Below, piece by piece: positions 24,346 through 33,331 of a stretch of 64,000 nucleotides of DNA. Made by a program: the position numbers and the translations under genes. This DNA is from Lentzea alba (GTDB taxonomy: Bacteria; Actinomycetota; Actinomycetes; Mycobacteriales; Pseudonocardiaceae). Positions within the stretch are counted from its first letter, which is position 1. Each line of letters begins with the position of its first letter. The DNA lies in the NCBI RefSeq assembly GCF_011067745.1, contig NZ_JAAMPJ010000011.1:304646-368645 (forward strand). The letters are read 5' to 3'. Under the pieces are notes generated by a model that did no database searches, had not been told where the DNA came from, and saw nothing but the letters and a program-made list of their open reading frames with translations.

Positions 24346-25304
24346 ATCACCAACAGGGTCACGAGGGTGGCGGCGGCCACGATGGCGAAACCGACGGCGA
24401 GCGGGAACAAACGACGCAGCAGGGGGCGTCGTGGCGGGGTCGGGGGGAGAAGTGGTTGCGCGGCACCGGGTTCGGCGTGCGGCGGGCGCAGGGCGTCGAA
24501 CCGGTCGTAGCCGCGTTGCAGGGCCGACCGCACGTTCACGGGCGGTGGCAACGGTTCGCGGTCGTTGAGCCGGGCGAGCATCTCCACCGCGGTGGGACGG
24601 TCGCCGGGGTTCGGGGCGAACACGTCGCGCAGCAGCGTCGCCAGCTCCTCGGGTTCACCGGACAGGTTCGGGGTGTCCGCGGGTCCGATCCGCTTGCCGG
24701 TGAACAGTTCGTGCACCACCCGGCCCGCCGCGCGGACGTCGTCACCGGGGTGGGCCGGAGCGCCGCCGTGGGACGGCTCGCCCGTGCGGACGGCCTGCTC
24801 CAGGTTCACCAGCTGGGCGGTGCCACCGTCCCAGCACAGCGACGACAGCTCGACCGACCCGTGCACCAGGTCCACCGCGGCGAGCTGCGCGAGCGCCCGG
24901 AACAGGCCGATCAGGAACCGGCGCCGCTCGTCGATCAGCAACGTCCGGCTACCGTCGAGGAACCGGCCCTTCGGCGGTTCGATCAGCACGAACGGCGTCG
25001 CGGAGTCGAAGTCGTAGCCCACGATCGACGGCAGCTCCGGCACCGGCGCGCGGTAGCGGGCGTGCAGCCGGGTCAGCGCGCGGATCTCGTTGTCCAGCAG
25101 CGTTTCCGCTCGCGCGCGGTCGGTCGGGTGTTTCACCGGCGGCAACGACCTGCGCACCAGTTCCGGCCCGTCGTGGGTCTTCACCCGCTCGGCGACGAGC
25201 ACCGAGCCGGGGAACGGCGCGGGGCCGGCCACGTGGATCTGCCAGGACGCGGGACCGCCCGCCGGGTCGCGGCCGTCGACCGGGTCGTAGTGCCTGTCGG
25301 TCAC
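24342..25304 (-). CDS. Membrane-anchored protein-kinase-fold protein, probably inactive
   Basis: A 320-residue protein with Ser/Thr kinase lobes and a single C-terminal transmembrane helix (LFPLAVGFAIVAAATLVTLLVM). Key catalytic positions are altered. The HRD motif region reads LVHGSVELSSLC (146-157, HGS instead of HRD). The DFG region reads QLVNLEQAV (NLE instead of DFG, 167-169). No clear VAIK lysine is seen (ELVRRSL at 48-54). The later GDDVRAAGRVVHELFTGKR and NPGDRPTAVEML segments are typical kinase C-lobe motifs. It is therefore probably a pseudokinase used as an ATP/protein-binding scaffold. GTG start at 25302-25304 overlaps the upstream stop. Confidence 0.8.
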   Translation of the reverse strand: MTDRHYDPVDGRDPAGGPASWQIHVAGPAPFPGSVLVAERVKTHDGPELVRRSLPPVKHPTDRARAETLLDNEIRALTRLHARYRAPVPELPSIVGYDFDSATPFVLIEPPKGRFLDGSRTLLIDERRRFLIGLFRALAQLAAVDLVHGSVELSSLCWDGGTAQLVNLEQAVRTGEPSHGGAPAHPGDDVRAAGRVVHELFTGKRIGPADTPNLSGEPEELATLLRDVFAPNPGDRPTAVEMLARLNDREPLPPPVNVRSALQRGYDRFDALRPPHAEPGAAQPLLPPTPPRRPLLRRLFPLAVGFAIVAAATLVTLLVM

Positions 25305-27637
25305 GGGAGGTCTCCTTCCGGGGTCTCGGCGTGCTCGGCGGCCACGTGGACCTCTCGCTCGACGTAGCGCCGCAGCAACGGGGTCAGCCTGATCGCGCCC
25401 ACCGCGTCACCCCTGGTGCGGATCACCTCGGCGCCGTCGGTCGGCGGCAGGTCCATGTCGGAGGAGGCGAAGTGGACGACGACGGCGCCGTCCGCCTGCA
25501 GGCGCCGGACGTCCTCGGCCGCGCAGAGCTGGGTCATCCGGCTGCGTTCGGTGAGCAGCAGCACCCGCCGGCTCGCCGCCGAGCTCTGCCACAGCGTCGC
25601 CGCGAGCCGCCGCCGGGGGCCGTCGTCCGTCACGAACGGCGGCAGCTCGCGCAGGCCGACGTGTTCCAGGTGGTCGTTGTAGTCGGACACGAGTTCCTGG
25701 GCCCGCAACAGGGAACGGTGCGAGTCACCGGACAGCGGCATGCGGGAGGCGATCTCGTCGAACGACGGCCGCAGCACCTCCAGCGCGATCGCCACCAGGT
25801 CGCGGTGCAGCACCTCGGCGAGGCCCTCCGAGCTGTCGCCGCTGACCGGCTGCCCGCCGTCGTCGTCCGGCCGGTTCTTGATCACGTCGGCGAAGACCTC
25901 GGCCACCGCGTCGATTCCGCCCGCCACCACCAGCAGCGCGTCGGCGAGCCGGCGGGTGCGGTCGGCGGGCGTCCACCGGTGTTCGATCAGGCGGGTGACC
26001 TGGTCGGCCAGGCGTTGGTGCGCGCCGGCGGTGCGGCGCAGGGGAATCGCGGCGGTCCACGCATCCACCGCGCGGTTCCACCCGATCACCGTGCCGGCCA
26101 CCGCCACCACGACCAGCAGGCCCAGCACGCCACCGGCGACCGGCCTGCTCACCTCCACCCCTGGCACGAATCCGCCGGCCACCGCCCCGGCCGCGGCGGC
26201 ACCGGCGGTCGCCACGAACGGCAGCCAGGCGGACTGCCGGCCAGGCGCCCTGCCCGCCCGCACCAGCCCGCCGGTCGCCGCGACCGGCGGCCGGGCGGAC
26301 TGTCCGCCGGCTGTCCTGCCCAACTCCATCTCGCCGGCGACGGTCCCGGCACCGGCGAGCGGTAGCCAGGCCGACTGCCGGCCGGGCGCCCTCGACGTCA
26401 GCAAACCCAGCAGCAGCAACCACGTCAGGCCCAGCGCCGCCGCCGGCCACCAGCCCATCCCCGGCAGCCACGCGGCGACCAGGCACGTCAGCAACACCAC
26501 CGGCAGCAACCCGGCGACCGGAGCGGGCCACAGCCGCATCGGCGGTGGTGCGAGCGTCCACACCTCGGCGTCGGTGTGCCCGCCCACGACCGCGAGGCTG
26601 CGCGCGGCGCCGAGCTGGTTGCCGAGGCCGCGGGCCTGCTCGGCGAGGCCGGGCAACGTCCGTCCGCCCGCGAGCTCCGTGGTGATGGCCTTGCGCAACG
26701 ACTCGGCGAGCTCGGCGGAGTTCACCGGCGCTGGTGACGGCAGGCCCTGTTCGACCAGCTCGGTCGGCGGCGGGTACCCCTCGGCGAGGCTCGAGTCGGC
26801 GTCCTCCAACACGCGGCGCGCCACCTGCTGGTGCCGCGTCACCGCCTCGCCCGCCTCGGCCAGCCTGCTCAGCACGACCCGGTGCGCCTGCCGGGTGCCG
26901 AGCAGCCCGGCCCAGCCGCGCAGCGCGGTCACCGCCCTACGAGCCTTGGCCAGCCGGTCCTGCGCCAGCTTGGTCGCTTCGCTCAGCGGCGAGCCGGGCT
27001 TCAGCGTCGCCGTCTCGTCGCCGGTCGCACCGCGCACCACGGAGGTCAGCTCGGCCGACTCGCGGTCGTGCTGGCGGGCCGTCACACCGGTCGCGACCAG
27101 CTGCCGCAACGCCCGCAGCCGCAGCGCGCGCATCATCGCGGGCTCGACCGTCGCGTAGTCCACCGCCAGACCGGGGTTCGCCGCCTGGTGCGGCATGTGG
27201 CTGATCGTCTCGAAAACGCGGTCGAACACGCTCGGAAACCGCAGTGCCGTCAGCAGGTCGTCCAAGCCCGCGGTGCCGAGCCCGGCGCCGGGCCGTTGCG
27301 ATCCGCCCTCCCACGGCACGCCGGGACCGTCGCCCACCCACAGCGTCACGCCCACGCCGGTGAACGCCGACGGGGTGCGCAGCATCGGCCCCGACTCACC
27401 CGTCTCCAGCGCGCCGACGGCGACCAGCACGACCGAGGTCACCTGCGGCAGCCTGGCCAGGCGGGCGAACCAGTCGTGGTGCGCGCTCACCCCGGTCGTG
27501 GTGTCGACGACCAGCACCCGGCTCGACGGCCCGAGCTCGCTCGCGTCGCGGCGGCGCAGGTTCTCCGCGTAGACCTGGCCCTCGGTGGAGCGCAGGTCCA
27601 GCGTCATCACCGGATCCGGTGTCTCGAAACGCTTCAC
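25301..27637 (-). CDS. Large multi-pass membrane protein of the GTPase module, unknown
   Basis: A 778-residue protein from the GTG at 27635-27637 (GTGA overlap with the tubulin-like gene). Residues 1-150 form an alpha/beta region (RVLVVDTTTGVSAHHDWFARL, VTSVVLVAVGALETG). Residues 160-345 are helical and charged. Hydrophobic segments lie at about 373-414 and 474-520. The C-terminal 220 residues are cytosolic-looking and end with a region (RRVLLLTERSRMTQLC, VVVHFASSDMDLPP) of Rossmann-like alternation. Between the membrane segments are three repeats of an APGRQSAWLP-type decapeptide (see the repeat entry). I do not recognise the family. Its position between the tubulin-like and kinase-like genes suggests it is a conserved member of the GTPase-centred system. 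Confidence 0.6.
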   Translation of the reverse strand: MKRFETPDPVMTLDLRSTEGQVYAENLRRRDASELGPSSRVLVVDTTTGVSAHHDWFARLARLPQVTSVVLVAVGALETGESGPMLRTPSAFTGVGVTLWVGDGPGVPWEGGSQRPGAGLGTAGLDDLLTALRFPSVFDRVFETISHMPHQAANPGLAVDYATVEPAMMRALRLRALRQLVATGVTARQHDRESAELTSVVRGATGDETATLKPGSPLSEATKLAQDRLAKARRAVTALRGWAGLLGTRQAHRVVLSRLAEAGEAVTRHQQVARRVLEDADSSLAEGYPPPTELVEQGLPSPAPVNSAELAESLRKAITTELAGGRTLPGLAEQARGLGNQLGAARSLAVVGGHTDAEVWTLAPPPMRLWPAPVAGLLPVVLLTCLVAAWLPGMGWWPAAALGLTWLLLLGLLTSRAPGRQSAWLPLAGAGTVAGEMELGRTAGGQSARPPVAATGGLVRAGRAPGRQSAWLPFVATAGAAAAGAVAGGFVPGVEVSRPVAGGVLGLLVVVAVAGTVIGWNRAVDAWTAAIPLRRTAGAHQRLADQVTRLIEHRWTPADRTRRLADALLVVAGGIDAVAEVFADVIKNRPDDDGGQPVSGDSSEGLAEVLHRDLVAIALEVLRPSFDEIASRMPLSGDSHRSLLRAQELVSDYNDHLEHVGLRELPPFVTDDGPRRRLAATLWQSSAASRRVLLLTERSRMTQLCAAEDVRRLQADGAVVVHFASSDMDLPPTDGAEVIRTRGDAVGAIRLTPLLRRYVEREVHVAAEHAETPEGDLP
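26219..26393. repeat. Three in-frame imperfect repeats inside the membrane-protein gene
   Basis: Related units of about 32 bases begin near 26219, 26286 and 26362. The first and third differ at only a few bases, and both encode APGRQSAWLP on the minus strand; the middle encodes TAGGQSARPP. The middle unit contains the perfect palindrome GGCGGAC-T-GTCCGCC. The units interrupt a membrane domain while keeping the frame, as palindromic coding repeats do. Confidence 0.6.
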
Positions 27638-30600
27638 GGCCGCAGCCACTCCGGGTCGCGGGCGACCCACTCGCGGAGGTCGTGCAGGTTGTCCTGCAAC
27701 GGGTTGTTGACCCCGCGGAACGGCAGCCGCACCGCGCCCGGCAGCGTCGTCTCCCAGAACTCGCGCACCGCGAACAGCCGCCGTGAGCCGCTTTCGCTGC
27801 TGCGCCGGGCGAGTTCGGTGTCGACGCGGTCGAGCTCGCCCGCGGCCATCTCGACGATCCGGTCGTAGATCCGGGCGGGCTTGTCCGGCCTGCGGTCCAC
27901 GCCGATCGGGGTCGTGCCGATGAGCTTCGAGCAGAAGTCGCGGCGGATCTGTTCGTCGTCGGTCAGCACCCACGCCTCGTACGCGGACAACACGCTCGCC
28001 CAGCTGGACAGCCGGCCGAACGGCTGCAGCTCCAGCCGCATCGTCGCCTGGGCGTTGTCGCCGAGCCGCACGACGATCGCCGACGGAGAGTCCTCGTCGC
28101 CGACCACGGAGATCTGGTCGTTCCAGGCCGCGCACAGCAGGTGGTGCAGGATGCGTTCGCGGTGCTCGGGAATCGTGGCGAGATAACCGAAGTCGTAGCC
28201 CAGCCGTTGGCGCCAGCGCAGGAAGTCCTGCTGTTCCTCGTTCTTCAGCGCGTCCGACCAGTGTTTGAGCACCTCGCGGACCTCGGGCACCTCGGTGAGC
28301 CCCATGGAGCTGCGGAACAGCACGACGGCGATCGACTCGGCCGCGATCGGCCGGAACTCCACCACCGCCCCGCTGCGCGGCAGCGACACCTCCTGCTGCA
28401 GGAACTTCTCCAGCTCGAAGTCCTTGGCGGACGCGGGATAGGAGAACAGGATGCGCAGCCGTCCGGTGCCGCTCGGGGCGAACCCGCCCGGCACGAGCCC
28501 GGCGAGCTTCTCCCGGAACTGCTGCAACTCGTCGTCACCGACCGCCACACCCGGCTTGCCCGCCGCGGCCGCGAGCAGGTCCTGCAACGCGGGCAGCAAC
28601 GGCCGGTGCTGCCCGTCGCGGTAGGAGAACAGGCGTTTCACCGCCTGCTTCACCCGGTCCTTGACGTGCGCCACGGCCATTCCCGCGCCACGGCCGTCGA
28701 GCACCATGTCGAACGCGTGCCGCCAGCCCTCGTCGCCGAGGATCTCCGTGACGAGGTCGCCGGGCGTCGCGGTCGGCCGCAGCCGTCCGCCCTGGTGCAC
28801 GTAGTAGTCCACGAACCGGCGCACCACGGCCTGGTAGAACGGTTCGAGATCACCCTGGCGCGGCAACAGGTACGTGACACCGACCCGCTGCTGGTACAGC
28901 TCGCGCGCCCGCGCCGTGAACCGCCGCTCGCTCTGCCGCGCCTGGTCCTCGAACGCCTCGACCAGCCCGGCGACCTGACCGCGCACCGCCTTGAGCTTGA
29001 GGTCCCAGCGCACCGCCTGGTCGTTCCACGCGGCGTGCCAGACCCGCTTGGCCCGCCACTCGTACCACTGGTCCTGACGCGCGATCGCCGCCCGCACCAC
29101 GGGATCGGACCACTGCAGCTTGCGCAGGAACTTGCCCTTGATGCCCGCCGCCGCCGGTGGGTTCAGCGTCATGCCGACGGGCGCCTGGGGTTCGCCGCGC
29201 CGTTGCTCCAACAGCTTCGCGAACCCGATCTCGCTCGCCTGGTCGTGCAGTCCATCGTGCCCGTTCAGCACGCGCCGCAACCGGAACAGGTCGATCTCGC
29301 CCAGCAGCGACCGCACCGCGCGGCTCGCGTCGAACGTCGCCACCAGTTCGGGGATCTGCCGGGACAGCTGCTGGTCGAGCGTGCGCAGACCGGACTCCAT
29401 CGTGCGGGCCCTGGTGTTGAGCGCCCGCTGGACGGCCTCCGCGCCGACCGCCGGCGCCGGCTCGCTGATCGGCACCGGTGCCCGCAGCCGCAACGGGTCC
29501 AAATTGGACTCGGTGAAGAACCGCTCGATGTGCCCGGCGTTGTTCTCGGCCTGCCCGGTGGGCGGTTCGTCCAGCTCCAGCACGGCCTCGGCGAGCAGCC
29601 GGGTGCTCACGATGTCCGCGATGTCGTCGACCGGCACCGTCATCGACGCCACGGAGCTCGTTGACACACCACGGTTTCCGATGCCGGTCGGCGCGGGCAC
29701 CTCGCGTTCGACGGCGCTGTTGATGAAGCTGTCCGCGAACGACATGTAGGTCTGGGCGACGGCGCTGCGGCCGCCGTCGCCCTCGGTGCCGAGGTCCGTG
29801 CCGATCAACGACAGCACCAGCGACACGATCGACCTGTGCAGGTCCTCGCGCTGCACGCCGGCGCCCTTGCCGAACAGGAACGCGGTCTGCACCGTCGAGG
29901 CCCGCAGCCGGATCTCCTCGCGGTCCGGGTAGCGCACCGACAGCGTGCCGTTGATGCCGGAGCTGTCCAGTTCGGTGCCCGCGACCTGGGCGTTCTGGTC
30001 GTCGACCAGCCGGAACAGGTCGAGCAGCGACCGGCCCGCGTTGAGCCGGGCCGCCCGGCCGCCGCCCAGGCCCTCGTCGAACGCCGACGGCATCAGCACG
30101 AGCGGGAAGATCCGGGCGCGGTAGTCCTGGTGCGCGAAGACGTCGCCGATCAGGTGCAGGAAGTCGAAGAAGATGCCGCTGCCCGTGCCGCCCGCGACGG
30201 AGAACGCCACGAACACGTCGCACGACAACGACCTCTTGCCGCCACCGAGCATCGCGAGCTCGCCCAGCGAGTTGTTGATCTCACCGACCGCCTTGGCCAG
30301 CGGGGCCTGCGCGGCCGACGTGCCACCCCGGAAGGTCTCGAACAACGCGGCCCGGCCCACCGTCGGCAACTGGCCGGCGCCGCGGGCGAGCGGTCCGATC
30401 CGCGGCTCGCCCTGCGGCGGTGGCAGCCACGAGTCCACGTACCGCGCCGCACCGAGCCGGAGACTGCGGGCCACCTCCGGGTAGGTGTCGTGCTGCGGCA
30501 CCAGTTCCCGCACGAGGTGCATGGTGCGTTCGGCGGCGGGCAGGTACTCGGGGTCGGGCACGATCCGGCGTTCCAGCGCGCCGAACTCGTCCTCGCTCAG

Positions 30601-30789
30601 GTCGGCGTAGACGAACTGCAGGCACGACGGCAGCTGGTAGGGCAGGAAGTTCTTGCCCTGCATGCGTTGCTGGAGCTCCCGGCCGTCCGGTCCGCACAGC
30701 TCCTCGCGCAGCCTGCGCTCCAGTTCGGCACCGACCCGGCAGCCGGTCCCGCCCAGTCCGACGTACAGCATGGGCTGGTAGATCTGCAT
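27634..30789 (-). CDS. Tubulin/FtsZ-like GTPase family protein
   Basis: A 1051-residue protein whose N-terminus carries a tubulin-like nucleotide fold. MLYVGLGGTGCRVGAELERRL (7-27) is the first loop, and FSVAGGTGSGIFFDFL (196-211) is the tubulin/FtsZ signature GGGTGSG with Ala in the first place. The remaining 800 residues are mostly helical and poorly recognisable. Such long tubulin-like proteins (Tubulin_2 type) occur in actinobacterial operons with vWA and GTPase genes. It may polymerise or serve as a GTP-gated switch. The ATG at 30787-30789 has GGAAGG upstream, and the gap to the vWA gene is 19 bases. Its stop overlaps the next start. Confidence 0.75.
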   Translation of the reverse strand: MQIYQPMLYVGLGGTGCRVGAELERRLREELCGPDGRELQQRMQGKNFLPYQLPSCLQFVYADLSEDEFGALERRIVPDPEYLPAAERTMHLVRELVPQHDTYPEVARSLRLGAARYVDSWLPPPQGEPRIGPLARGAGQLPTVGRAALFETFRGGTSAAQAPLAKAVGEINNSLGELAMLGGGKRSLSCDVFVAFSVAGGTGSGIFFDFLHLIGDVFAHQDYRARIFPLVLMPSAFDEGLGGGRAARLNAGRSLLDLFRLVDDQNAQVAGTELDSSGINGTLSVRYPDREEIRLRASTVQTAFLFGKGAGVQREDLHRSIVSLVLSLIGTDLGTEGDGGRSAVAQTYMSFADSFINSAVEREVPAPTGIGNRGVSTSSVASMTVPVDDIADIVSTRLLAEAVLELDEPPTGQAENNAGHIERFFTESNLDPLRLRAPVPISEPAPAVGAEAVQRALNTRARTMESGLRTLDQQLSRQIPELVATFDASRAVRSLLGEIDLFRLRRVLNGHDGLHDQASEIGFAKLLEQRRGEPQAPVGMTLNPPAAAGIKGKFLRKLQWSDPVVRAAIARQDQWYEWRAKRVWHAAWNDQAVRWDLKLKAVRGQVAGLVEAFEDQARQSERRFTARARELYQQRVGVTYLLPRQGDLEPFYQAVVRRFVDYYVHQGGRLRPTATPGDLVTEILGDEGWRHAFDMVLDGRGAGMAVAHVKDRVKQAVKRLFSYRDGQHRPLLPALQDLLAAAAGKPGVAVGDDELQQFREKLAGLVPGGFAPSGTGRLRILFSYPASAKDFELEKFLQQEVSLPRSGAVVEFRPIAAESIAVVLFRSSMGLTEVPEVREVLKHWSDALKNEEQQDFLRWRQRLGYDFGYLATIPEHRERILHHLLCAAWNDQISVVGDEDSPSAIVVRLGDNAQATMRLELQPFGRLSSWASVLSAYEAWVLTDDEQIRRDFCSKLIGTTPIGVDRRPDKPARIYDRIVEMAAGELDRVDTELARRSSESGSRRLFAVREFWETTLPGAVRLPFRGVNNPLQDNLHDLREWVARDPEWLRP

Positions 30790-30808
30790 GGTTGTCCTTC
30801 CGCTGCCG

Positions 30809-33013
30809 CTAGAGCAGGCCTGAGTCGCGCGGTGACGGGGTGGTGAGCGGGTCCTGCTCGTCGGTGAGGCCGAGGGGCGCGTGCTCGTCCAGGACCTTGA
30901 TCGCGAGCGCCGGGGTCACGTCGACGAGATCGCCCACGTGGCAACGGGTGTCCTCGCCGTAGGGCGTGATCAGCCGGAGCCGGCCACCGACCCGGCGCAG
31001 CACGTAGGTGTCGTCGCCGCCGGTCGAGTGGGTGAGCAGCGGAACTCCGGGCGCCGCTTCGGTGAGCGTGAACCGGAACGCGCTCGACGGCTGTTCCGGC
31101 GCCGCCAGGTCACCGCGCGGCCGGTGGCCCTCGTACAGGTGGACGACGAGCCCGCGCACGTCCCGGCGCCGGCGCCGGAGGGCCAGCCCGGCGAGCGCGG
31201 CCGCGGCGACGACCGCGCCACCGATCGCGAACCAGATCAGCGGGGACGGCGGTTGTTCGACGTTGGCGGTGAGCCGCCACTCGTAGATGACGTCGTCGGG
31301 CTTCTCGTCGTCGACGACCTTGAGCGTGACGGCGTTCGGGCCCCGCACGGTGTCGTCGGCGAAGCGCAGGTCGAAGTCGAACGTGCTGGTGCCCGACGGC
31401 GGCAGCGACAGCACGGTCTGCTCGCCGGGGATCGACACGAGCGTGCCCGGCGCGGGATCGGTCGCGATGATCCGCGCCTTGCGGGCCCGCCCCGAGTTGT
31501 TCGTGACGGTGACCGAGCCCTTCATCGACCCACCGGGTGCGACCGTGCGGTCGGAGTTGCCGAACGTGCTCGCCGCCGTCAGCGCGGGCGGACCGGCCAC
31601 GAGCGGTGCCTCGACGGTCCTGGTGTCACCGCTGATGCCGACGCCGGCGATCGTTCCGGAGAACTTCACCGAACCCGTGGCCTCGGCGGGCACCACGACC
31701 TTGCCCGTGTAGACGCCGTCCTGGCTCTTGTCGTCGCCGTCGCGGGCCTCGTCGTTGAGCGAGATCGGGGTGGTGAAGCCGGTTCCGGCCGCCTCCGCGG
31801 TGAACGACAGCTCCTTGAGCGCCGCCGGGTCGGTGATCGAACGCGTGCGCGTCTGCAGGCTCAGCGCGACCGTGACCTCCTGACCGGCCCGCGGCGACGG
31901 CGGGTTGACGATCATGGTCGACCGCACCGCGCCCTGGTACATCACGACCGTGCTGACGTCCTGCTCCGGCACGTCCGGCGTCGAGCTGATCTGGACCTTC
32001 CACCTGCCCGGCACCGGATTCACGATCCGCAACGCCTCGACGGACCCGTTCTCGCCGCTCACCTGGAACGTGGACTCGCCCTGCGTGCCGTTCTTCGGCA
32101 CGGTGGTGCCGTTGGGGTCCACATAGGACACCGAGATGCGCGAGTCGTGCTTGGTCACCACGATCGAGCCGTCGGTCGCGATCACCGGGATGACCACCTC
32201 GGCGGTCTGGCTGCCGCCGCTGCCGACCGTGGTGCGCTGGACGTCGCCGATGCCCGCGCAGCGCGCCGCCCCGAAAGCCTTGAGCAGCACCTGTTCCACG
32301 TCCGCGCTGCTATTGACGATGGACGCGGACGGCGTGGGGGAGCGGGCGCCGCACTTGCCCTGGTAGGCGTTCTTCGCGAACTGTTCCAGCCGGGTCCCGT
32401 CGACGTCACCGAATCCCAGCGGCCAGATCTGCACCTGCTCCTCGCGTGCTTTGACCAGCAGCGTGTCGATGATCCCCGCCGCGATCTTGTTGCGCTGGTC
32501 GCCGACGTTGTCCGGGGCGTAGCCGGGGCTGTCCTCCACGTTGAGCTTGCCGTCGGTCAGCAGGAACACCAGCTTGGCACCGTCCTTGCGGCCCGAGAGG
32601 TGGTTCAGCGCCTGCTGCAGGGCGGCCGCGTGGTCGGTGCCGTCGCCCTCGGCGGCCGTGCGGCTGTGCAGCTGCTTCACGCAGTCGCTGAGCCGTTGCT
32701 GGTCCTGCGCCGTCGCCACCTTGCTCGGCGAGCACACCTCGTTGACGGCCTTCTGCCCCGGCTGTCCGTTGTTGCTGCCGAATCCCGCGACCGTCACCGT
32801 CGAACCGGGCGCGAACTCGCCGAGCGCGATGACGGCGGCGGCTTCGCGTTCCCGTTGCATGTCGTCGGGGCTGATGCTGCTGGACTCGTCGACGAGCACG
32901 ACGATGTTCGCGGGAGTGATGACGGGCTCTTGTTCCGACTGTTGTGCCACGCCCGCCGGTAACGGCACCAGCAGCGCGACAACCGCTGTCGAGGCGAGCA
33001 CTGATAGACGCAT
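30809..33013 (-). CDS. Secreted, membrane-anchored vWA protein, first gene of the chain
   Basis: A 734-residue protein. A signal peptide (1-24, VVALLVPLPAGVAQQ) precedes a von Willebrand A domain with an intact metal site: VLVDESSSISP (D42, S44, S46), the GDGTDHAAALQQAL threonine and LLTDGKLN. Extracellular beta domains follow (about 240-585, including an NEW3-like VTVTNNSGRARKARI). A single transmembrane helix is near 591-612 with a RRRRR stop-transfer, and a 120-residue cytoplasmic tail follows. It is the only member with an evident outward-facing part, so it is the natural sensor or envelope contact of the system. The promoter should lie in the 318-base gap upstream. Confidence 0.85.
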   Translation of the reverse strand: MRLSVLASTAVVALLVPLPAGVAQQSEQEPVITPANIVVLVDESSSISPDDMQREREAAAVIALGEFAPGSTVTVAGFGSNNGQPGQKAVNEVCSPSKVATAQDQQRLSDCVKQLHSRTAAEGDGTDHAAALQQALNHLSGRKDGAKLVFLLTDGKLNVEDSPGYAPDNVGDQRNKIAAGIIDTLLVKAREEQVQIWPLGFGDVDGTRLEQFAKNAYQGKCGARSPTPSASIVNSSADVEQVLLKAFGAARCAGIGDVQRTTVGSGGSQTAEVVIPVIATDGSIVVTKHDSRISVSYVDPNGTTVPKNGTQGESTFQVSGENGSVEALRIVNPVPGRWKVQISSTPDVPEQDVSTVVMYQGAVRSTMIVNPPSPRAGQEVTVALSLQTRTRSITDPAALKELSFTAEAAGTGFTTPISLNDEARDGDDKSQDGVYTGKVVVPAEATGSVKFSGTIAGVGISGDTRTVEAPLVAGPPALTAASTFGNSDRTVAPGGSMKGSVTVTNNSGRARKARIIATDPAPGTLVSIPGEQTVLSLPPSGTSTFDFDLRFADDTVRGPNAVTLKVVDDEKPDDVIYEWRLTANVEQPPSPLIWFAIGGAVVAAAALAGLALRRRRRDVRGLVVHLYEGHRPRGDLAAPEQPSSAFRFTLTEAAPGVPLLTHSTGGDDTYVLRRVGGRLRLITPYGEDTRCHVGDLVDVTPALAIKVLDEHAPLGLTDEQDPLTTPSPRDSGLL

Positions 33014-33331
33014 GGCTCAATTCACCCACTGACGCTCGTGGAATGGTGCACTGGCGGGTCGCGGTATTTCGATCGAGCGCGCACGCTGAGTTGTTACGCC
33101 GCTGATCAGAGGTGTTGCCGCAGGTCAGAGGATTCCAGTGGGCATGGATTTCTCGCGGATTGCGCCGGTGGAGTGAAAAATTGGCAGCGCTGAAACGTAG
33201 TCGTGCATGAGCGCGATTATGCCCGTCCAAATGACCGGAAATCATGGACAAAACTTGGTCAATTGGCAACCTATGCATGCCGGGCACGCCGAGGAAACGC
33301 ATCGATAGGATGCGTTGATGGGTGACCGCGC
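33014..33331. other. Intergenic region likely holding the promoter of the long leftward operon
   Basis: This 318-base, relatively AT-rich stretch separates the vWA gene from the upstream desulfhydrase gene on the same strand. I see no gene in it. On the minus strand it has TTGACC near 33256-33261 and CATAAT near 33214-33219, but the spacing between them is not canonical, so no promoter is called. Confidence 0.35.

Noticed and set aside
33200..33270. A -35/-10 pair for the long operon.
   Set aside because: TTGACC and CATAAT are present on the minus strand but about 36 bases apart, so spacing is wrong.
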